Assembly (NCBI GenBank): GCA_013215375.1
Contig: JABSRB010000032.1
Span: 1 to 44,981 of the forward strand
Reading direction: 5' to 3'
DNA: 44,981 nt
Origin: Oceanospirillaceae bacterium
GTDB taxonomy: Bacteria > Pseudomonadota > Gammaproteobacteria > Pseudomonadales > Balneatricaceae
Shown here piece after piece: positions 1 through 6,467 of the stretch. Each line of letters opens with the position of its first letter. Position 1 is the stretch's first letter. The notes under the pieces are model-generated. The model worked only from the letters and a program-made list of their open reading frames with translations, was not told where the DNA came from and made no database searches. A program made the position numbers and the translations under genes.

Positions 1-1
1 A

Positions 2-712
2 ACAGACAAAACTATTTTAATCACGGGCGCCGGCGATGGCATTGGTAAAGCCGCAGCCATCACTTACGCACAACATGGTGCCACTGTCATATTACTCGGC
101 AGAACGCCCGAGAAGCTGGATGCCGTTTACGATATCATCGAAGCCATGGGCGCACCTAAAGCCGCTACTCTCCCGTTTGACCTGCAAAGCGCCTCTGAGC
201 AAGAGTACATAGCACTGACTAATATTATCGACAATGAGTTTGGCTCTTTAGACGGCCTACTGCACAATGCCAGTTTGCTTGGTATGCGTACGCCACTAGA
301 AAATTACGACCCCATCACTTGGGATAACGTCATGAAAGTCAATGTCACTGCCGCTTTCCACCTAACCCAATCATTATTACCCCTACTACACAGAAGCTCA
401 AAAGCCTCTATTATTTTCACCTCTTCCAGTGTCGGAAAAACAGGCCGTGCTTACTGGGGCGCTTATAGCGTTTCAAAATTCGCCACCCAGGGCATGATGG
501 AAATACTGGCTGATGAGCTCGAAAACACCAGTAATATTCGCAGCAATGCTATTAACCCAGGAGCGACCCGCACCGCAATGCGCGCGGCAGCTTATCCCGG
601 AGAGAAGCCGGAGAAAAATCCTACACCGGATCAAATTATGCCGCTATATTTGTATTTGATGGGTAATGACAGTGACGCTATTAATGGACAAACCTTAAAC
701 GCCCAACCATAA
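2..712 (+). CDS. YciK-like SDR family oxidoreductase (5' end missing)
   Basis: Short-chain dehydrogenase/reductase, probably cytosolic and NAD(P)-dependent; substrate unknown. The frame is open from base 2, so the start lies before the window. The visible N-terminus has the Rossmann cofactor motif TGAGDGIG, followed by the NAG-like HNAS segment, the catalytic serine in TSSSVG and the YSVSK active-site motif. The C-terminal part (INPGATRTAMRA, IMPLYLYLMG) closely follows what I remember of E. coli YciK. Only a few N-terminal residues seem to be missing. A weak hairpin follows the stop (CGCTTG at 733-738 pairing with CAAGCG at 749-754). Seen: SDR motifs. Known: YciK has no firmly established role. 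Family assignment is strong, substrate unassigned. Confidence 0.88.
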   Translation, partial: TDKTILITGAGDGIGKAAAITYAQHGATVILLGRTPEKLDAVYDIIEAMGAPKAATLPFDLQSASEQEYIALTNIIDNEFGSLDGLLHNASLLGMRTPLENYDPITWDNVMKVNVTAAFHLTQSLLPLLHRSSKASIIFTSSSVGKTGRAYWGAYSVSKFATQGMMEILADELENTSNIRSNAINPGATRTAMRAAAYPGEKPEKNPTPDQIMPLYLYLMGNDSDAINGQTLNAQP

Positions 713-1077
713 GCTTTAGCTCTATAACGAGTCGCTTGCTGAGTATCACAAGCGGCACCTACCTACTATCCCTACTAACACCTTCTATCTACCACGCTCT
801 ATAATTACTATAACTGATAACACAGTACATATATTTACCCAAAAATCTAAGATAAGTTATTTTCAGCCCAGCACTATTAAAATAACTAATAGTAGTGTAT
901 CAATATTCTGGCTATCGCTTGTACCTAACGCTGTTACTGTTAGCATGGCTGAGAAATATCTAAATACACTGTTATAAAGACATGTTTTAGTATAAAAATG
1001 ATGTTTAAGATCAGAGTAATAAAGTAGTGATATAAACCAATAATAATACTTTCAGTGATTACAAAGGCACGCTATAA
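713..1077. other. Intergenic region upstream of the GS-like operon
   Basis: 365 bases without a convincing gene. It holds a weak hairpin just after the SDR gene, the perfect dyad at 873-893, and a second dyad CTAAC-N9-GTTAG at 925-943. The last 130 bases are AT-rich and probably carry the promoter of the downstream ligase gene, but no single -35/-10 pair stands out. Confidence 0.6.
873..893. promoter_or_regulatory. Candidate LysR-type operator, ACTATTA-N7-TAATAGT
   Basis: A perfect 7-bp inverted repeat with a 7-base centre. Its core ATTA-N7-TAAT has the T-N11-A geometry typical of LysR-family binding sites. It lies about 185 bases before the ligase start; a LysR gene ends the cluster at 5379-6332. 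The dyad is seen directly; assignment to that regulator is inference. Confidence 0.4.
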
Positions 1078-2457
1078 ATGATGAATCCTAGAGATGTTAA
1101 ATCAGTTCAAGATGCAAAAGAAATCGTAGAGCAAAGAGGTCTCAGCCACGTCAAAGTCGGTATTTTTGACATCGATGGGGTCATGCGTGGCAAGTATATG
1201 AATAAAGAAAAGTTTTTTTCCAGTTTAGACTCTGGATTTGCTTTTTGTAGCGTCGTTCTCGGCTGGGATTCAAACGATCAACTGTATGAAAATGTGGGTA
1301 TTGAATTCACTGGTTGGCACACAGGCTTCCCTGACGCACCAGTGAATATACTGCCCCACACTTGCAGAGAGCTTCCCTATGAAGACGATATGCTACTGTT
1401 TATTTGTGAATTTGCTGAAGATGCAGCAAAAATTTGCCCGCGAAACACCTTGTCTCGGGTGCTGAAAAAAGCAGAAGATATGGGCTTCAGTATCAATGCG
1501 GCCTTTGAATACGAGTTCTTCTTATTCAATGAAACCCCCGACTCAGTGAGAGCAAAGAATTATCGCAACTTAGAGCCCATTACGCCAGGCAATCACGGCT
1601 ATTCAATGTTACGTAGCTCAACCCATGCCGACCTCTATCACAGCATCATGCAACTTTCTGAACAAATGGACTTCCCTATTGAAGGACTCCATACAGAAAC
1701 GGGACCAGGAGTCATGGAAGCAGCTCTGAGTGTTTGTAACGCAGCGGATGCTGCCGACAAGGCCGCCCTCTTTAAAACCTTTACCAAAGTATGGGCACAA
1801 CATAACGAGATGATGGCCACTTTTATGGCGAAGTGGTCTAACGATTTCCCCGGCCAGTCAGGTCACATCCATGTTTCTCTCAATCAAACTGACGGCTCAG
1901 GCTCTGCCTTTTACGATCCACAGCAAACACATAACATGAGCAACACTCAACGACATTTCCTCGCCGGTTTGCAGCGTTTAATGCCTGAATTTTTAGCGAT
2001 GATGGCACAGAGCGTCAATGCTTACTCGCGTTTAATCCCTGGGTTCTGGGCCCCCACAGATGCAACTTGGGGTGTAGAAAATCGCACCACAGCACTGCGA
2101 GTCATACCAGGATCTAGCAAATCGCAGCGCATCGAATTTCGCTTAGGCTCAGCAGATGCCAATCCCTATATTGCTTTAGCAGCAGTTCTTGGCGCGGGTT
2201 TGTACGGCATAGAACATAAATTAGAACCTGAGGCTCAAGTCACCGGTAATGCTTACGAGCAACAACACCCTAAATCCCTATCACTGCCTCAAACCTTATC
2301 TGCAGCCGCATTTGCATTCAGTAAATCAACCGCGGCAAGAGAGTTATTTGGCGATGAGTTTGTCGATCACTACAGCGCGACTCGCGAATGGGAACAACGA
2401 GAGTTCAACAAACACATTACCGATTGGGAAATGAGCCGTTACTTTGAAATTATCTAA
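1078..2457 (+). CDS. Glutamine synthetase-family gamma-glutamyl ligase
   Basis: 459-residue ATP-dependent ligase of the GS superfamily, probably joining glutamate to an amine (PuuA/GlnA4/IpuC-like) rather than making glutamine. The GS beta-grasp is suggested by VGIFDIDGVMRGKYM near residue 30. Catalytic-domain motifs follow in order: FEYEFFLF, the HTETGPGVMEAAL substrate and metal segment, HIHVSL for ATP, and the arginine-rich RTTALRVIP and EFRLGSADANPY regions. An aldehyde dehydrogenase and an iron-type alcohol dehydrogenase follow on the same strand, pointing to amine or amino-alcohol catabolism. The start is ATG 1078 (a second ATG follows), with AAAGG at 1063-1067. The TAA stop falls inside the left terminal repeat of the dispersed element at 2454-2623. 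Superfamily is certain; the amine substrate is inferred. Confidence 0.85.
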   Translation: MMNPRDVKSVQDAKEIVEQRGLSHVKVGIFDIDGVMRGKYMNKEKFFSSLDSGFAFCSVVLGWDSNDQLYENVGIEFTGWHTGFPDAPVNILPHTCRELPYEDDMLLFICEFAEDAAKICPRNTLSRVLKKAEDMGFSINAAFEYEFFLFNETPDSVRAKNYRNLEPITPGNHGYSMLRSSTHADLYHSIMQLSEQMDFPIEGLHTETGPGVMEAALSVCNAADAADKAALFKTFTKVWAQHNEMMATFMAKWSNDFPGQSGHIHVSLNQTDGSGSAFYDPQQTHNMSNTQRHFLAGLQRLMPEFLAMMAQSVNAYSRLIPGFWAPTDATWGVENRTTALRVIPGSSKSQRIEFRLGSADANPYIALAAVLGAGLYGIEHKLEPEAQVTGNAYEQQHPKSLSLPQTLSAAAFAFSKSTAARELFGDEFVDHYSATREWEQREFNKHITDWEMSRYFEII

Positions 2458-2623
2458 CCCAGATATTACATGCAATGCCGTGATGATAGCGCCGCTAATT
2501 GTTTTTACAGGTTTTTTTTCGATTGAGCGCCGTACTGGTACGTCCGGTTGATTGAGAAAGAAAGTCTGCAAAAACAAGAAGCAAGCTAGAGCACGAGCAA
2601 TTGCTTACAATATTCGGGATAAA
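2454..2623 (+). repeat. Dispersed TIR element, copy A
   Basis: About 170 bp, matching the reverse complement of 19352-19522 with roughly 85-90 % identity by eye. Both ends carry an imperfect terminal inverted repeat close to TTAAYYCGRRTATTG-N4-CAA. Inside, TTGTTTTTAC and its near complement GCAAAAACAA can pair, so the whole element can fold into a long hairpin. No ORF. It begins on the stop codon of the ligase gene and separates it from the aldehyde dehydrogenase gene. MITE-like or REP/BIME-like; I cannot name the family. Confidence 0.8.
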
Positions 2624-2669
2624 GTACAAACTTATTTTAGATCACCATAAATACGACAAAGAGTGACAT

Positions 2670-4061
2670 ATGAGCAATTTACAAATCACTGTTTCACCCA
2701 TAGATGATTCAAACTACGTCTCTAGAGAACAAGCCAGCAGCCAGCAGATAAGTCACTGCTCTGAGTCTGCATTTACCGCACAGAAACAGTGGCGGGAAGT
2801 CTCTATCGCAGAACGTGCCAAAATTTGCTACAAAATGATAGATCTGTTTGTTGCGCAAAAAGAACAGATAGGCAAAGAGTTAACTTGGATGATGGGTAGA
2901 CCCATCCGCTACGCACAAGGCGAAGTAGCCGGCATGCAGGAGCGTGCTCTGCACATGATTGATATTGCTGAGCAATCCCTTGCCACCGTTAAACTTGAAG
3001 ACAAACCAGGATTCACTCGTTACATTAAACGCGTACCACTAGGTGTGGTATTTGTCATCGCACCTTGGAACTTCCCCTATATGACGGCTATTAACGCGAT
3101 AATGCCCGCAATAATGGCGGGCAATAGCGTTATTTTAAAACACTCTGCACAAACCCCTCTGTGTGCGGAACGACTTTATCAAGCATTTGATGAAGCCGGG
3201 CTCCCCAAGGGGGTATTTCAATTTTTACATCTCTCGCATGATGCTACTGCCAGTCTCATTCAAGATCCCAAAATAGATCACGTCTGTTTTACTGGCTCAG
3301 TGGATGCTGGCGCCAGTGTTGAGAAATCTGCCGCAGGACGATTTATTGGCTTAGGCTTAGAGCTGGGCGGAAAAGATCCAGCTTACATTCGTGCAGATGT
3401 TGACCTAGATGCCGCAGTCGAAACAGTCATCGATGGCGCTTTCTTTAATTCTGGGCAGTCTTGCTGTGGCATTGAGCGCATTTATGTTGACGCAACCATT
3501 CACGATCAGTTTATAGAAAAGGCCTGCGCGTTGATCAACCAGTATCAACTAGGTCGCCCCGACGATAGCAACACTACTTTAGGGCCAATGGTAAAAGCCA
3601 GTGCCGCAGATTTTGTTCGCGAGCAAATCAAGCAGGCTGTCGCCCAAGGTGCAACCGCTCATATCGATGAAAATAACTTCCCAATGAGCAAGCCTGGTTC
3701 TGCTTATTTAGCACCTCAGCTATTATCAAATGTGGACCACAATATGATGGTGATGACACAAGAGTCTTTCGGCCCAGTGGTCGGCGTACAGAAAGTTGAT
3801 TCTGATCAGCAAGCTATTGCGCTAATGAACGATTCAGAATTTGGCTTAACAGCCTCGATATTTACGCGCGACATAGAGACGGGCATCGCTCTCGGTGAGC
3901 AGCTTGAAACAGGCACTTTCTTTATTAACCGCTGCGATTATTTGGATCCAGCACTCGCTTGGACGGGCGTGAAAAACTCAGGCCGTGGCTGTACCCTTTC
4001 GAGCATGGGTTACGAGCAGCTAACACGTCCTAAATCTTTTCATATTAAAACCGAGCTATAA
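2670..4061 (+). CDS. Aldehyde dehydrogenase family protein
   Basis: 463-residue NAD(P)-dependent aldehyde dehydrogenase, cytosolic, oxidising an aldehyde to the acid. Motifs in order: VIAPWNFPY near residue 130, the FTGSVDAG cofactor loop, the general-base glutamate E231 in LELGGKDP, the catalytic cysteine C265 in GQSC, and ESFGPVVG near residue 370. The 34-residue spacing between E231 and C265 is normal for active ALDHs. The length is at the short end, like succinate-semialdehyde and lactaldehyde-type members. It starts at ATG 2670 after a GAG-type ribosome site. Placed between a gamma-glutamyl ligase and an alcohol dehydrogenase, it probably performs the final oxidation of a gamma-glutamylated aldehyde; that substrate is inference. 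Confidence 0.9.
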   Translation: MSNLQITVSPIDDSNYVSREQASSQQISHCSESAFTAQKQWREVSIAERAKICYKMIDLFVAQKEQIGKELTWMMGRPIRYAQGEVAGMQERALHMIDIAEQSLATVKLEDKPGFTRYIKRVPLGVVFVIAPWNFPYMTAINAIMPAIMAGNSVILKHSAQTPLCAERLYQAFDEAGLPKGVFQFLHLSHDATASLIQDPKIDHVCFTGSVDAGASVEKSAAGRFIGLGLELGGKDPAYIRADVDLDAAVETVIDGAFFNSGQSCCGIERIYVDATIHDQFIEKACALINQYQLGRPDDSNTTLGPMVKASAADFVREQIKQAVAQGATAHIDENNFPMSKPGSAYLAPQLLSNVDHNMMVMTQESFGPVVGVQKVDSDQQAIALMNDSEFGLTASIFTRDIETGIALGEQLETGTFFINRCDYLDPALAWTGVKNSGRGCTLSSMGYEQLTRPKSFHIKTEL

Positions 4062-4114
4062 TAAAATAATAAAAAATCGCTCTCACTATGTACCCTATTT
4101 GTAAGGAGGCACAC

Positions 4115-5284
4115 ATGTCTTACCAAAATTTAAATGGCAACTGGAATTATCCTAACAAAATCCTCACGGGTGCCGGTCGCATCCAAGAGTTAGCCACTAG
4201 CGCGAAAGAGCTCGGCATGCGCTCACCACTCCTAGTCACTGACTCTGGTCTTGCATCACTACCTATGGTGCAAGATGCGATTAACCTGTGCATCGAAAGC
4301 GGCTTGAGCTGTGGCCTATATAGCCAAATAAAGTCAAACCCCAATGGCGACAATGTCATGGATGGTGTAGCCGCCTATCACGCAGGCAATCACGATGGCA
4401 TCATTGCCTTTGGCGGAGGCTCAGGCCTTGATGCAGGCAAGGCAATTGCGTTAATGGTCGGCCAAGACCGCCCCCTATGGGATTTCGAAGATATTGGGGA
4501 TAACTACCTGCGAGTCAACGAGGCGGGGGTTGCCGCTATTATCGCCATTCCCACTACTGCAGGCACTGGTTCTGAAGTGGGTAGAGCATCGGTGATCACC
4601 GATGAAGACGCTCATATCAAACGTTTAATCTTTCATCCGCTGATGCTTCCTAGCATCGTAATTTTAGACCCGCAGCTGACTGTTGGCCTGCCGCCACATA
4701 TTACTGCCGCGACCGGTATGGATGCACTTTCACACAACTTAGAGGCACTCTGCTCGCCTTTTTATCACCCACTTGCTGAGGGAATCGCCGTTGAAGGCAT
4801 ACGCTTAGTGAAAGAATATTTACCTCGCGCAGTTGCAGATGGAACGGATATAGAGGCGCGAACCCATATGTTAGTCGCCTCCACTATGGGTGCTACAGCA
4901 TTTCAAAAAGGGCTCGGTGGCATGCACGCACTCGCGCACCCTCTGGGAGCTCTATACGACGCTCATCACGGTTTATTAAATGCTATTTTGATGCCCTATG
5001 TGCTGCAGGCAAATAGAGAGGTAATCAGTCAGCGTATCGAGAGACTAGCCCGCTACATAGATTTACCTGACTGCACGTTTGATGGCTTTTTAGCTTGGGT
5101 ATTAGACATGCGCAGCAAACTAAAAATCCCTCATACACTCGCTGAAATTAATATAGATGATCAACAGCAGAGCTTAGTAGCTGTAATGGCAACAGAAGAC
5201 CCATCTGCGGCGGGAAATCCAATTAAATTCACCGCAGATCAATATCAACAAATATTTATTAATGCGGTGAAAGGAAAATTGTAG
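4115..5284 (+). CDS. Iron-containing alcohol dehydrogenase
   Basis: 389-residue group III (metal-dependent) alcohol dehydrogenase, cytosolic, interconverting an alcohol and an aldehyde with NAD(P). The GGGSGLDAGKA nucleotide loop lies near residue 97, PTTAGTGSEV follows, and metal-binding histidines sit in MHALAHPLGALYDAHHG. I chose ATG 4115 because AAGGAGG lies at 4103-4109, five bases upstream; an in-frame ATG at 4088 has no such site. The gene lies 53 bases after the aldehyde dehydrogenase, consistent with an operon. It would supply the aldehyde that its neighbour oxidises. It ends against a tandem-repeat hairpin shared with the convergent LysR gene. Confidence 0.9.
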   Translation: MSYQNLNGNWNYPNKILTGAGRIQELATSAKELGMRSPLLVTDSGLASLPMVQDAINLCIESGLSCGLYSQIKSNPNGDNVMDGVAAYHAGNHDGIIAFGGGSGLDAGKAIALMVGQDRPLWDFEDIGDNYLRVNEAGVAAIIAIPTTAGTGSEVGRASVITDEDAHIKRLIFHPLMLPSIVILDPQLTVGLPPHITAATGMDALSHNLEALCSPFYHPLAEGIAVEGIRLVKEYLPRAVADGTDIEARTHMLVASTMGATAFQKGLGGMHALAHPLGALYDAHHGLLNAILMPYVLQANREVISQRIERLARYIDLPDCTFDGFLAWVLDMRSKLKIPHTLAEINIDDQQQSLVAVMATEDPSAAGNPIKFTADQYQQIFINAVKGKL

Positions 5285-5286
5285 AT

Positions 5287-5372
5287 CGTTAGTCGTTAGT
5301 CGTTAGTCGTTAGTCGTTAGTCGTTAGTCGTTAGTCGTTAAGTTTATAACTAACGACTTCAGACTAACGACT
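5287..5372. repeat. (CGTTAGT)7 tandem repeat with inverted copies: convergent terminator-like hairpin
   Basis: Seven perfect 7-bp CGTTAGT units run from 5287 to 5335 with a degenerate eighth to 5342. They start two bases after the alcohol dehydrogenase stop. Two reverse-complement units (ACTAACG at 5349-5355 and 5363-5369) follow, so the RNA can form several alternative hairpins. The convergent LysR gene ends at 5379. Likely a bidirectional transcription stop with an unstable repeat number. Confidence 0.8.
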
Positions 5373-5378
5373 ACATCT

Positions 5379-6332
5379 TTAATCCCCCACCTTAATATCC
5401 GCCATCATCCAGGGAAAATTAGTACTGATTACGTTCTCATACTTTTGCGTTAATATGCGCCGACAATCATTGGCGATATCTCCAGGTAAATCTCCCAACT
5501 CACGCTCTCGACTCACTAAATTTATTTGCCTACTCAAAGGCTCATCCAAAGCGAGAAGCTGCACTTGATGCTGCTTGATACCACTTTGAAATAAACATAA
5601 TGGCGTGGTAATAGTGCAGCCTATCCCTGATGCCACAGCAGCGACTACTGCAAACGAATTGTCTAATTGTAAATGCGCTGCGGGGTCCAGTTGATTACGT
5701 CGCAAATATTTTTCAATTTTCTGTGCGATCAGTGTCCCTGATGAGTAGCGAATAAGATGATACTGCTTTAAGACACTAACGATATCCTTACTCCCAACAT
5801 AGTCATTAGGCACCGCCAGCACAAAAGGTTCTGTTAAAATCCGATGCCGCGACAGACCCGAGTAATCATCCAGTGGATCATCTGAGATAGTAATATCAGC
5901 CTGCTTCGACAACAACATATGGGAGTGAAGATGAGATTGGCCTGAGACCACCGACCAATTTTGCGTACGATTATTAATAACATCAATCAGAGGTTTACCC
6001 ACTGCAGTGATAATCGAATCTACTAAGGCAACTTTTACGTGACGCAGTAATTTATAATCGGCTTTACGCATTTCTAGGCTAGTCGTTTCAGCAGCATCAA
6101 TAATACTTTGGGCACGATCGTAAAAAAAACGCCCAGCAGAAGTCACAGCCATAGGCCTTACAGACCTATCCATCAATTCAACCCCCAGGGACAACTCAAG
6201 CTGAGTGAGTATTTGCGACACTGAAGATTGTGACAGAGCCATTCTACTGGCTACCGTAGTAAGGTTGCCAGTTTCTACCACTAAGATGAAAACGCTTAAT
6301 GATTTAAGCTCAAACCCAAAAGATGGCGACAT
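5379..6332 (-). CDS. LysR-family transcriptional regulator
   Basis: 317-residue LysR-type regulator. The N-terminal winged helix-turn-helix is seen in SLSVFILVVETGNLTTVASR and MALSQSSVSQILTQLE (residues about 11-47), and the PMAVTSAGRFFYD hinge follows near residue 62. The remaining residues form the usual effector-binding periplasmic-binding-protein-like fold. It is convergent with the ligase/ALDH/ADH set and the only regulator beside it. A dyad of LysR-site geometry lies before the ligase at 873-893, so control of that set is plausible but unproven. The effector cannot be read from sequence. Confidence 0.88.
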   Translation of the reverse strand: MSPSFGFELKSLSVFILVVETGNLTTVASRMALSQSSVSQILTQLELSLGVELMDRSVRPMAVTSAGRFFYDRAQSIIDAAETTSLEMRKADYKLLRHVKVALVDSIITAVGKPLIDVINNRTQNWSVVSGQSHLHSHMLLSKQADITISDDPLDDYSGLSRHRILTEPFVLAVPNDYVGSKDIVSVLKQYHLIRYSSGTLIAQKIEKYLRRNQLDPAAHLQLDNSFAVVAAVASGIGCTITTPLCLFQSGIKQHQVQLLALDEPLSRQINLVSRERELGDLPGDIANDCRRILTQKYENVISTNFPWMMADIKVGD

Positions 6333-6432
6333 TCACTATTCCTGAAAAACTTATAATTTAGAAGCTTAAGTTTATAACAGGCGAAGATAACTGTAAGTTA
6401 AAATTGTTGCTTTGTTAGCGCTTTAGATCAAT

Positions 6433-6467
6433 TTAATCCGAGTATTGCATGCAATCTTCGGATTAAC
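6433..6467. repeat. Lone palindrome matching the TIR of the dispersed element
   Basis: AATCCGA at 6435-6441 pairs with TCGGATT at 6458-6464 around a perfect ATTGCATGCAAT centre. Each half fits the terminal-repeat consensus of the 170-bp element, so this looks like two ends fused without the core. It overlaps the kinase stop codon region and may act as a hairpin 3' end, although no T-run follows on either strand. Confidence 0.6.

Noticed and set aside
5287-5342. Possible CRISPR or iteron array
   Set aside because: Units are only 7 bp, directly adjacent with no spacers; a simple tandem repeat explains it.
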